Assembly (NCBI GenBank): GCA_003427395.1
Contig: BFEA01000169.1
Location: 2,012,634-2,034,334, forward strand
Direction: 5' to 3'
From: Chara braunii
Lineage: Eukaryota; Streptophyta; Charophyceae; Charales; Characeae
DNA: 21,701 nucleotides
In this document: positions 1 through 9,228 of the stretch, piece after piece
How positions within the stretch are numbered: position 1 is the first letter of the stretch
Layout: each line of letters starts with the position of its first letter
Made by a program: the position numbers and the translations under genes
Notes under the pieces: model-generated
Told to the model about the DNA's origin: nothing
Database searches by the model: none
What the model saw: the letters and a program-made list of their open reading frames with translations, nothing else

Positions 1-443
1 GGGGAAGAAGAAGAAGGGAAAGAAGGGGAAGAAGAAGGGGAAGAAGGGGGAGAAGAAGGGGAAGAAGGGGGAGAAGGGGGAGAAGAAGGGGAAGAAGGGG
101 AAGAAGGGGAAGAAGAAGAAGGGGAAAGGGAAGAAGAAGAAGAAGGGGAAGAAGAAGAAGGGGAAGGGGAAGAAGAAGAAGAAGGGGAAGAAGAAGGGGA
201 AGAAGAAGGGGAAGGGGAAGAAGAAGAAGAAGAAGAAGAAGAAGGGGAAGGGGAAGAAGAAGAAGAAGAAGGGGAAGAAGAAGAAGAAGGGGAAGAAGAA
301 GAAGAAGAAGGGGAAGAAGAAGAAGGGGAAGGGGAAGAAGAAGAAGAAGAAGGGGAAGAAGAAGAAGAAGGGGAAGAAGAAGAAGAAGAAGGGAAAGAAG
401 AAGAAGGGGAAGGGGAAGAAGAAGAAGGAGAAGGGGAAGAAGA
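1..443. repeat. Purine-only low-complexity tract (GAA / GGGGAA repeats)
   Basis: The first ~443 bases are almost entirely A and G on the plus strand, made of GAAGAA blocks separated by GGGG runs. No pyrimidine occurs until the GACGACGCC at about 443. Such a mirror-like polypurine strand can form triplex (H-DNA), and the spaced GGGG runs could support G-quadruplexes. Having no T, it is trivially free of stop codons. One frame, rich in Glu and Gly, stays open from the window edge through an Asp/Lys-rich tail to a TAA at 499-501, so a Glu-rich C-terminus of an outside gene cannot be excluded. I read it as simple-sequence DNA. Confidence 0.9.
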
Positions 444-445
444 CG

Positions 446-1137
446 ACGCCGACAAGACAAGACAAGGTGCTTCTGTTAAACAGGATGAATGTACTGAATA
501 ACTGCAAGCAAGCAATGCAGTACAGATGAACGATGTTTCATTAAAAGGCATTTTTTTTAAATTTATTTTTAAAGAATAGCATGCTTCATTATATATAGAG
601 CAAAAGGAGGCCGGGAATCCCTCCACATCTCAACCCAGAAATTAAAGGCAAACTTGTTTTTCATGTTCATTTCTTTTTCCAAGCGTTTTACAATGACTAA
701 AACAGTTCCTGATAACGCTGTGAAAAACTTTACCTACATTTCCACAGAATGCCGTTCGAAAAAGTGCCGACCTACCAGATCAGACAAATACTCAAACGCA
801 AGCCAAAAACAGATGAATAGATGCACGAGCATACATAAATACCTGTTCATGGATTTGCACACACCTCCGTCCTCCTCATGACCATCTCACAATACACATA
901 CAGGTGGAGACCTGCATTCCTCGACCAACACGTCGATGGGAAGCCTCTTCCCTAACGCTCTCTGCTCTCACAGCTTCCCATCACGGGCACAAATCTTGCT
1001 TCCAGAAAAATCCGTTGTTTTCTGCATGACCTTTCTTCAACTGCATTCACCAATGATAAATAGGTTTATTATTTACGTGACCTACAGATTCCATCATCCC
1101 TTCTTCAGTTTGGCTATGGTCTGAATCAATGAATCAT
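446..1137. other. AT-rich intergenic stretch, nothing recognised
   Basis: Between the purine tract and the repeats beyond the phospholipase gene I see no convincing gene. Short open frames here have no recognisable domain and no codon bias. It lies downstream of the phospholipase D gene (minus strand), so part of it may be 3' UTR. I could not pick a polyadenylation signal with confidence. Confidence 0.5.
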
Positions 1138-1140
1138 TGC

Positions 1141-1380
1141 TACCTCAAAATGGCTCTATGGCTGTGATGCTCCCTTAGCCAATTGCTACCTCAAAATGGC
1201 TAAATGGCTATATGGCTATATGGCTATCATACTTCCTTACCCAATTGGGAAACTACGTCCTCAGAATAGCCAGAAGAGATGATTGCAACCTCAAAATGGC
1301 TCTATGGCTGTCATGCTTCCCTTACCCGATCGAGAAACTAAGTCGTCAAAATATCCAGAAGGGACATCTTCTCGCCCAGA
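1141..1380. repeat. Degenerate tandem repeat overlapping the end of the PLD gene
   Basis: The phrase ACCTCAAAATGGCT recurs near 1142, 1188 and 1288, each followed by variations of GGCTATATGGCT and a CTTCCTTACCC segment. The segment at about 1218-1280 resembles 1308-1370: both run GGCTRTCATRCTTCC...TTACCC...GAGAAACTA or GGGAAACTA...CAGAAG. The second copy contains the last codons and TAG stop of phospholipase D (1338-1340), so the 3' end of the coding sequence has been partly duplicated downstream. The order and direction of duplication are inferred from similarity only. Confidence 0.6.
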
Positions 1381-1772
1381 ATGGACGCTGCACTGTCCGG
1401 GAAATTGGCCATGTCGGGCAAGGCCTCCACAGTACCGTCCTCGGCAACAACAACTGGATATGGTATGATGTGACCCTCAAGGTCCTGTGGGTCTTCTGCC
1501 AGGTACTCTTCCCAATTCTGATGTGCGATCTCGTTCATTCTCTCGACGCACAAGATTGAAGAAGGCTCCAAGAAAATATCCTCAATCCCACCTGTGTGCT
1601 CTGCCCACAACGACATCCGGAAGCCATGAACTTGCCCCCTCGGCAGCTCATCCCGGTACGCGTACGTATGATAAGGCTGGTACGCACCGATCGCGGACTC
1701 CGTGTCTCGGCCGCCATCCATGGAACGCTGATTGATGTTGGCAGATCCGACAATGATGAACTCGTCATCGAC
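1338..1772 (-). CDS. PLD: Phospholipase D alpha-like, last exon (second HKD motif and C-terminus)
   Basis: This is the terminal exon, 144 codons plus TAG. It begins after a TGTCAG acceptor (AG at 1774-1773) in phase 0 and completes the second HKD motif started in the previous exon: ...HSKMMI joins VDDEFIIVGSANINQRSMDG. The GSANINQRSMDGxRD block, the HGFRMSLWAEH segment and the C-terminal ILTT are hallmarks of plant phospholipase D. The enzyme hydrolyses phosphatidylcholine and similar lipids to phosphatidic acid, with both HKD motifs forming one active site at the membrane surface. The ILTT ending favours the alpha subclass. Translation could also be read further upstream into the intron, but that extension lacks family similarity. 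Confidence 0.93.
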   Translation of the reverse strand, partial: VDDEFIIVGSANINQRSMDGGRDTESAIGAYQPYHTYAYRDELPRGQVHGFRMSLWAEHTGGIEDIFLEPSSILCVERMNEIAHQNWEEYLAEDPQDLEGHIIPYPVVVAEDGTVEALPDMANFPDSAASILGEKMSLLDILTT

Positions 1773-2039
1773 CTGACAATGTAAAAGTGCGCAAAAAAGA
1801 GGGGAGGCATAAGATGAGAGAGCGGCAGACGGGAGGAAGGTGAGACAGAAGACAAACCACAACAAGGAGAGGGTGGAAGAAGACACAGTGAGAGGAGCGC
1901 AAATGGACGAGAAACCAATGAAGATTGCAGTGAAACCAAAATTCAATGCACGGCATTGCATGCAGATTTAACATCAGCAGCATCCATTCACAAGCGTGTA
2001 CTAGCTCTCATTTGGAAAATGTCCAGATCGGAGATCAGG

Positions 2040-2292
2040 AGCTAAGTCCCACTAGGGGATGTTCAGACTTCGGTTTCAAGTATGCATTCGTTTCTGCCAT
2101 CCGATCTGAGAATCTCATGGCTACACTGTGGCCAGGTTGATTAATACTCGTAAGGAAGACTAAGCGCCGCTACCATCTTCCCCCGAACATAACACACCCT
2201 GATAATGAATGTATACAAGCTATCTTTCCAGTTTGATACAGGCAAAATGAGGGCGCGTTGTGTTCGGGGGAAGACGGTAGTGGGACTTAGCT
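2040..2292. mobile_element. MITE-like element with terminal inverted repeats inside the PLD intron
   Basis: A perfect 15-bp inverted repeat, AGCTAAGTCCCACTA at 2040-2054 and its reverse complement at 2278-2292, bounds 253 bp of non-coding DNA. A second, longer imperfect arm pair (2160-2203 against 2247-2290, about 36 of 44 positions complementary) shares the right end. The right end can therefore pair with two left arms, which looks like a nested or rearranged copy. I do not see a clean target-site duplication. With no coding capacity, it fits a miniature inverted-repeat or fold-back element. The family is unknown. Confidence 0.6.
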
Positions 2293-2384
2293 GCAGGAAA
2301 CACGAAAGGCGAAGGAATGGGCATTACAGTAAAACTGATATTTATTTTCAAACGCACAAAATGGTCACATGGTAGATGGGTGCT

Positions 2385-2402
2385 TTTTTTTTTTTTTTTT
2401 TA
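2385..2402. repeat. Poly-T run
   Basis: An uninterrupted run of about 18 T within the PLD intron (an A run in the transcript). It could be the A-tail of a short retroposed sequence in the minus orientation, but no body of a SINE was recognised. Confidence 0.8.
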
Positions 2403-2788
2403 AAGAAACATCGTCCGGAGTGTCCCAACAGCAGACAAGGATAAGTGCCACTTTCCTGAGGTGAGCAAAACGACGTAAAAGGAAGTGGTGGTTTAAGGCA
2501 GAGGTTCGGTAAATACATGGTAGGTGGCCAGGGGAAAGCCTTAACTCAGCCAGAGAGAAACACAGGACTCAGGTCAGGTTGCACCTTATCACAGACAGAA
2601 TGCTGGCTGGTAGCACCATCGGGGCCATGTAGAAGACGAGACAGGTCTCTAGTCAGAAACAATTTAACACCAAGACAGGATGTTTTATTTCCAGAAAGTA
2701 GGGCTAGCAGGTAAGAGAACACGTGACAAGGACCGGGAGATGAGCGGCACAATCTTCACCACGCAGTGATCCGGCCATTACTCGGTTC

Positions 2789-2789
<1 letters not shown>

Positions 2790-2851
<62 letters not shown>
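2790..2851. repeat. (CT)n microsatellite
   Basis: About 30 uninterrupted CT units. In the PLD pre-mRNA (minus strand) this is an (AG)n purine stretch, immediately downstream of a (TG)n stretch. Confidence 0.97.
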
Positions 2852-2853
<2 letters not shown>

Positions 2854-2862
2854 CGCTATCCC

Positions 2863-2864
<2 letters not shown>

Positions 2865-2921
<57 letters not shown>
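2865..2921. repeat. (CA)n microsatellite
   Basis: About 28 CA units separated from the (CT)n tract by a short C-rich spacer. It forms a compound microsatellite within the PLD intron, and (TG)n on the transcribed strand. A further short (CA) patch occurs near 3004-3018. Confidence 0.97.
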
Positions 2922-2922
<1 letters not shown>

Positions 2923-3404
2923 CCTCCCGATGAGTCGGTGAAAGTTCGACGAAACAGTCTGGCACAGTCATGCTCTTTTTCAGTGTATTACGAATATGAC
3001 AACACATACACACACACATACTGTAGGCAGATCCTGAAGCCCTTGACAGTAAACATTAGCCCATGATTCGAAGAACGGACCATGTGCACAACCAGCTCTT
3101 CATGAGAATCAATCTAATGAACAAGTGAGCACCGATTCTTGGATCAGCACTCCAGGCATGTTGCCTAGCTGTGTGTTTGCAGTGACTCCACAGCGATTGT
3201 TATCGTTTGCTAGTCAGGGCTGTATGTTTTGGCTGCGCAGTGAAACATTTCACCAAGAATCAGGACGTGCTTCCAACTGTGAAGTTCACTGAACCAAAAC
3301 ACATTCCAAAGGAAGCTCAGAAGGGAGGAGGAGAGTATGGGAAGGGTAGAAAGTCTCTGATTAACGAGTTGAGGTGTGCTGCGCTTTTTCGACAAGGCAC
3401 TCAC

Positions 3405-5285
3405 AATCATCATCTTCGAGTGCACATAGATCATGAACCTACGGTTCTCCTGACTGTTCTTGTAATGCCCATCCTCTGAAACTGGATTGGGAGGACAGTA
3501 CTCCTCATCGACAGGTGCCTCGCGATTCGCCAAGCAGTAGAAATTGAGATAATCTGTGGGTTTCGCGCCAAGCCTATTTCTGGCGATGGCTTCGGCGATC
3601 ATCTTGTACATCATCTGCATGGTGTGGTGCTGCCATTTTAGAATCTCTTGCTGCGGCCCATCTGTAGGAACACCCTCGGGCCACATCGGCAGAATGATGT
3701 ACACCGCAAACGGCTCATTGTCATCAATTTTCCTCACGATCTTCAGTGCCAGCTCAATCGGTACAGTATGAATGGCGCCAACAGTCTGGTCCTCTTCCCA
3801 TGCAAAACAGCTTCCTAGGAAGTACTGGTTCTCAATGTAGATGAACTGTTCTGCCCGTCGGATCGAGTGAATGTACGCATCCTGAATGCTGCGCTCAACC
3901 GTGACATTCTTTCCACTGACAAGACCATGTTCTCCTGCAACCGCAGGATCATCGGGGAATCCATGGACGGAACCGCTGTCGATGGATCGGAAGAACTGGA
4001 CGTTCCATGCTTCCGGGTCATCCAAGGGGAGAAGCGGCGAATAAGCTGCCTGGAAAAGATGCTGGTTTTCATCAAGACTATAGAGTTCATGAATTTCATC
4101 GGACATCTGAGAGCGCCATCTCTGCTCAAAGTTGTGGAGGATGTCCCACGCCACAGGGCCCTCCACCTTCGCATGAATGTCGTGCCAAGGCTGCCTAGGA
4201 CCCCCCTGGTCAATAGATGCGGGGGGCTCGAAATTCGGTTGATGCATGTCTTCCTTGTGCCACGTGTCCAGCGTTCGGAACAGGGGATGGTCCGGGGTAT
4301 CGAACCTGCCGTCACACAAGTCAATTCCACCAACATAAGAGACAACAGTTCTCTGCTCACCAGATCCTTCTGGCTCCAGTGGAGCATCTGCAACCATGAG
4401 CTTCTGGTGGTGACTAAACATCAACCCAATCTGAACAGATTCTACATGACTCAGGTCCTCGTCGGGATTGCGAGGACATAGGACACAATTGACAGCAGTG
4501 TCCTTGAAGAATTCTGCCGTCGCTTCGTCGTGTGTGGCCATGAGTCCAGCTGAGCCAAGCACTCCCGAAGTGCGATCATCCCAGATTAGGAGCAGCACCT
4601 TCACTCCCTCCTCCGCCTTTCTTACGAGCAGATCACCCAGCGTCAGCCCCTCCGCACCAGGAATCATTCTCTCTTCATCACGAACAAGTTGTACTTTGTA
4701 GTACACAGACCATCCACAGATGTATATAAAGTGCTTTGCTTCCACAATTGTCTTGTAGACATCTTCCCAGAGCCTGTGCTGCTGATAGGTGGCATAGTCC
4801 TCCAGCTCTATGTGTGGGACGAAACTGTTAAGGACATGCGCATCCTGATACAGGGTGACTCGGTGGCCAGACCTCTCAGGGAAGTAGGTATATGGGACAC
4901 CCGTCTGTTTGTGCATCTGCCCAAATCTTCCGTAACAGTTCTTCAATGTGTCGATGGAGATGAATCTGATCTTCAAGCGGATCGTACCTCCGGTCTGCTC
5001 ATCTTCCTTGTAGAGTGGAAACCAATCCTCTGTCTCCTCCTCAGTCAACAGGGTCTCCACAGGAATTCGTGCTGCTCCCAACTTAGTCGTGCCAACCTGG
5101 TTGTTGTCCTTCACATGGATGCGAACCTCCGTCGTCTGGTGGGCAACTTCTATCCAAAACTTCTCGTTCCAAGCAGGGTTCAGGGAGTTTTTGATGATGC
5201 GAGTGCGGGCGACAATCGCCTTCGGGGGCAGTTCCACTGTCGCATACGCATCACTCTTTTGACAAACTCCCAACATGTTCATCAG
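3405..5285 (-). CDS. PLD: Phospholipase D alpha-like, large internal exon (C2 domain, first HKD motif)
   Basis: This exon is 627 codons in one intact frame. It starts after a CCCTGTGCACAG acceptor (AG at 5287-5286) and ends before the GTGAGT donor. Residues about 8-130 carry the rest of a C2 domain (SDAYATVEL, NPAWNEKFWIEV, VKDNN), which binds membranes in a calcium-dependent way in this family. The PLD fold follows, with IYICGWSVYY, the first HKD motif HHQKLMVAD, GGIDLCDGRFDTPDHPLF, IENQYFLGSCFAW, and RRFMIYVHSKMMI, the start of the second HKD. GGPRQPWHDIHAKVEGP and the overall layout favour the alpha subclass. The first ~40-50 residues of the C2 domain are absent, so at least one upstream exon is missing from view. 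The exon appears functional. Confidence 0.95.
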
Positions 5286-6281
5286 CTGTGCACAGGGGAT
5301 AAGCAAAACAAACAACAGAAACATCCATGCTGCTCATCAGACGAAACACCACATAAAGCATAATAAAGCATAGTGCAAGAAATATGAGTGTGAACGATAT
5401 ACAGAAAACCAAGTTGCGAAATCACACAGATATCCAAGTAGACGTGTACAAGCAGAGAGCACAATTGCACCGAGAATCCATCCAAATAGAGCAATACAAT
5501 GAAGTAATGAGCCAATGTTCAAGCCATCAGGCCACACCTACACAGTATCCAAAGTCGCTCCTCTCTATCTGGCGCTCAGCGCCTAGTCTACTCTACTCGA
5601 CTATCCTACCTACATCTGTGTTCACGCAACAGGCTCACTTCGACTCTCGAAGACCAATGTACATGATGTCAACACCATAGCCGACCTCTCTTTATGCACC
5701 AGGTATGTATCTCGTCACCCTCATCAGACCTTGATAACCCACACACTCGCCTCCTTCCCTGAAGACCACCTGATCGCCCCCTTACCCCCTAGCGCCTAGC
5801 AGCCCGGCTATGGCTGCCAGCGCTCCGCTGCCCTGCAGCGCCCCACTTCACCTCAACGCGCCCTGCAAGTGCACTGGCCGCAACGCAGCATGCAATGCAG
5901 CAGCGCAGCAGCGTGACCGCATTGCCTGCGCCGGCCCGAATGCCTGGCCTGGGCTGCCTCGCTTCCTATATGGAAGTGGCAGCCTCCTGGATGCTGCATT
6001 TGGCCTGGCTGGAAGCTTCCAGTAGATTCCTGTTGGGCCCCAGTTCCTGTGCCCAGGCCAGAGACTGAGGGCCTGGGCCTTTTACAGTTGGGCACTGCCT
6101 GAGTCTCCGGACTTGGGTCGTTTGCTGTATTTGCACAGGACCCCGGGCCAGGTACGTCGACAGTACTGCTTTTGCATAGGCCGGTGGCCACTTCATGATG
6201 GATCAGCCCCGCTTTGTGTGTATGTACCCAGGCGCAACTGCCAAGGCTTGGGCCAACTGTACGACGCAGCTTAGTGAGGCT
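5286..6281. other. Upstream PLD intron or flank, GC-rich right part; no gene recognised
   Basis: Immediately 5' of the PLD exon this should be intron, since the exon opens at a splice acceptor in the middle of the C2 domain. I found no short upstream C2 exon here. From about 5810 the base composition becomes much richer in G and C, with runs such as GGCCTGGGCC. This part may be the distal portion of a gypsy 3' LTR split by the PLE insertion, because the sequence resumes at 12154 after the 13-bp duplication. Open frames in this part (for example 5853-6302 minus) show no known domain. Confidence 0.5.
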
Positions 6282-6294
6282 CGCGCAGCCACTC
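6282..6294. repeat. Target-site duplication of the PLE, left copy (13 bp)
   Basis: CGCGCAGCCACTC here is identical to 12141-12153. The two copies abut the two outer ends of the pseudo-LTRs exactly, as expected for a duplication of the insertion target. Confidence 0.9.
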
Positions 6295-6580
6295 GAAGAC
6301 AATCACAAGACCAATAATGAAGAAGAAGCTGACATGAGCTTTACTTTCATGGTGAAATCAACTTCCTCCCGGCATTCCCTCGATGCGCACTGCCGAGGAA
6401 CCCAATCCTTCTGCTCATTCACCACTCAGATTGAGGATAAACACTATTGCATTCTACGCCTTTATTCTAGTCTATAGAGTCGTATAGACTCTATACCTCC
6501 GAATCCTTACTTACTGCCCATACGAGCCACCACCCCAATAATCCGAAAACCTCAGCCTTGCTCGAAACGCCAGGCCTCGA
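6295..6580 (-). repeat. PLE 3' pseudo-LTR (left direct repeat)
   Basis: This 286-bp segment is a direct repeat of 11872-12138. By eye I count about eight substitutions, mostly transitions, and one 19-bp indel. The extra 19 bp here creates TATAGAGTC-GTATA-GACTCTATA, a perfect 9-bp inverted repeat absent from the other copy. The outer end abuts the target duplication. Low divergence implies a fairly recent insertion if both copies were identical at that time. Confidence 0.9.
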
Positions 6581-6852
6581 TCGGCCACTGCAGGGTGTAG
6601 TTCCCGGAGCCGATGGCCAAAATAAAATAAAATCCATTTACCCTATAAATTAATATTCAGGGCAACATATGCCACCGTTTTTGCTCTTCCACTGCAAAAT
6701 GACAAACCAACGTCTAGAACCAAATCCGTGCAGCAGGAGTAATTCCCACCGTCCACTCCTGTATCCGTCAGTCGTCTCCAGACTGTTCCGAGTCCGTGTA
6801 GCCTGGGCCTCGTCAGTCCCAGCACTGCTCGTACCTTGGTAGCCGTTAGTAC
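6581..6852 (-). other. PLE 3' untranslated region
   Basis: 272 bp between the RT stop codon and the 3' pseudo-LTR. It contains an AT-rich AAAATAAAATAAAA patch at about 6619-6632 and a weak TCGGC/GCCGA pairing next to the pseudo-LTR boundary. No coding potential was recognised. Confidence 0.6.
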
Positions 6853-8115
6853 TCAGTAGCAGGCCTGACCCCCGTCATGGGGTTTCTTTACTTTGTCAAT
6901 AACTTCAGCAATTCGATCCCACAGCTCACGGCTGCCACGCCTTTTCATCCATTTGATACCGGCCTTAACCGTGTGGCTTGGAATCCCCAATTTCCTGAGT
7001 TCCTCCTGCAGGGTGAGGACGTTCCAGCATACAAGGCCTTCATTGTTGGTAGTCACTGTAATATGCTGTATCGTATTTGCAATAGTCGCGAATTTGGCCG
7101 CCTTCGGGCCATGCGAAGCGAAATCTTTGTAGGTTCGAAATGGCAGGGGCTGCTCTTCCCAGATAGCAGCCGCGTTCTTGAATTTGTGGGACATCAGTAT
7201 TGCCGCCGGGGCTTCGGAGATCACAATCCTAGTCTCCAGGAAATCCAGGACCCCCAACCCGGGGTCGGTACGTTCAAGTTTCAGGCCCGGTGGGTAACAC
7301 TCAGCTACCTTATCCAGACATTCTTCCGCAATTCTTTCACCATCGGGGTCTTGCCTGGAAAACAGGGCTCCGATAAATAGGTCGTCAATGTACCTTTTCC
7401 CGGTGATAAATCTCGACATTTCACCCAGCGACCTCAGGACCTGATATTCTGAGTACATATACAAAACACATGCTAATGCAGGGCTAGCACGGCCCCCCAT
7501 AGGAATGCCACATTTTTGTCGCAGGGTCAAGTCCGACACCAGAAAGTAGGTGTTTTCAAGTTGGTACTCTGTCAGTGTGATCAACCACCGTAGCCGCACT
7601 GACTTCCAGCCAGATTCTCCATGGGACTTTCTAAAAGCAGCAATTTTTCCCTTTGTCTTAACCCTGATCCAATGAAAACCTTGCTCAACAAACGTTCCAA
7701 CCAGCCACTCAACCGCCCGACGGATCGCAGCATGGGGCAGCTGAGTAAACATTTCTTTGATATCATAAGTTCGGGCTGCAATCCCAAGGCCTGCCTGCTC
7801 GCATCGAAGATTGATTTTACCCACCTTTTTTTTAAGGTTCTCAATAGATTGCAAGTTGAAGTGCGGTACTCTAGTCTTCTTGATCAAGAAGTTCAAGGAG
7901 GTGGATAGAATCCCGGATGCGGCCCTAAAGGGGCTCCCATACGACGGCACAATCGGCCTCTTTTTGCGTTTGTCTTTGTCCTTAGTGATGATATAGGCAT
8001 GCAGCAGTTCCCCATTCATATCCCATTTTGCAATCCTTGTAAGCTTCAATTCATCATACCTGTGCCTCATCATACCAAGTACCAGTTCCTTGTCTTTTCT
8101 TGAGATGAATGTCAT
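6853..8115 (-). pseudogene. PLE ORF2, reverse transcriptase segment
   Basis: This 420-codon open segment holds the catalytic RT of the PLE, which primes reverse transcription at nicked target DNA and is related to telomerase RT. Visible motifs are RPIVPSYGSPFRAASGILS (fingers), RTYDIKEMFTQLP (motif A, Asp about residue 118), GIPMGGRASPALA (motif B, about 203-214) and RYIDDLF (motif C, about 241-247). All catalytic aspartates are intact. The ATG at 8115 is probably not a real start. The upstream linker segment runs into the same sequence in another frame, and the two overlap over 8115-8054. The join is a +1 shift near the AAGAAAAG at about 8095-8103. The stop is TGA at 6855-6853. Confidence 0.9.
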
Positions 8116-9228
8116 TATCGAGATACATCTTTCTCAGGCCCAATTCATACAGTTTAGGACATTCCACCCAGGTCTCACTTGCGTTTCGATCAAGTGGCGA
8201 CATAACCAACCCATCCAGAGCTTGTTTTACTCCAACCACATATTCACACAGCACACACCCATCATTCATTTTTTCGCCACTCTTTTTTACGTCATTCCAG
8301 TCAACCTGCATCCGGTTTGAGGTTACCCCCATTTGGCGCAAGCATTCAATGGCATCGTTACACGCTTGGTTCAGCCCCATTTTAGTAATCAACGTACCAG
8401 GAAACGGGATGTTCTTTGCATTGAACAGAAACGGGTGTATCCCAGATATGTCGCTGATCTTGACCGCAACGTGCCCATTGATTTTAGGCAGGTCAAAGTC
8501 CTCACATTTACACTCGAAAGTAGTGCACTGCGAATAGGACTTTCGATTATGCAAAACAGCACCTACCGACTTGGCTTTAAGCCATACGGTCCGGGTTCGT
8601 TTTGCAAACAGGTCAGCCAGTGATAAAGGCAGGATGTTTCCCCGTATCCAATTCTTCACCTGGTTTTCAACTTTAATCTTATTTACAGTAGTAGAAAAAG
8701 GAATTTTCACAGTAATATTCATGCGGGGGTTAATGCCGAACTTCTTCTTAAATACGTTCGTAAGGATACCACGAATAATTTGTCGTGCACGTTGTTGATT
8801 CAGAGTCTTTACAGTATTATTCAACTCAATAAGTTCGTCCAGGCTTAGCCGAAATAAATCCTTCCTTTTCCACAGTGCTCGCAGCAGGGCTATGAGCTCA
8901 GCCTTCTTACACTCGGTTCTCGTCACAGTGCGTCGGAGTTCAGTTACATACCAATCACCGCCCTCCTCAATAACACACTTTGCATCTTTTAGCAGCCACT
9001 TCACACCATCCTTCTCAATTTTTGAATAACCAAACAGTACGGACACAAGCCGCCATGCTTTCAACCATCGGCCACCTTGGTTATTTCTAACCGGCACAGG
9101 TCCTTTCACACCACGTTTAGTTAGCAGCTTGAGAATCATGAGAAGGTCTGGGTTCTTGATAACATTAATACATTCACAATAAAAAAACACAGGTTCTATG
9201 ATCTTCACCACAGGCAGCATGCATGTGC
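8097..9228 (-). pseudogene. PLE ORF2, linker segment with CxC motif
   Basis: This is the middle part of the broken polyprotein, readable within an open frame from 9352 to 8054. It connects endonuclease and RT. The key feature is FECKCEDFDLP, with the two Cys codons at 8512-8510 and 8506-8504. A CxC motif between endonuclease and RT is described for N-terminal-endonuclease PLEs. It is followed by INGHVAVKISDISGIHPFL, the usual region leading into PLE RTs. A second CEC occurs earlier, around 9176-9168. The upstream limit is uncertain because the frame change from the endonuclease segment lies somewhere between the A6 run (9229-9234 on plus, as T6) and the T7 run near 9181-9187. Confidence 0.82.

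Larger units (their letters stand above)
1773..3404 (-). other. PLD intron (GT-AG, 1632 bp)
   Basis: Read on the minus strand, the intron starts GTGAGT at 3404-3399, directly after the ATT codon of HSKMMI, and ends TGTCAG at 1773. It is phase 0 and splits the second HKD motif. Splicing restores HxKxxxxD exactly, which is strong support for both boundaries. The intron carries a MITE-like inverted-repeat element, an 18-nt T run, (CT)n and (CA)n microsatellites, and no gene that I recognise. Confidence 0.9.

Noticed and set aside
2704-3019. ORFs encoding (CV)n and (ER)n repeats
   Set aside because: By-products of the (CA)n and (CT)n microsatellites inside the PLD intron.
3867-4481. 204-codon plus-strand ORF
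   Set aside because: Antisense shadow of the strongly conserved PLD exon.
5853-6302. 149-codon minus-strand ORF upstream of PLD
   Set aside because: It crosses the target duplication and into the PLE end, has no recognisable domain, and lies in GC-rich sequence where open frames are common.
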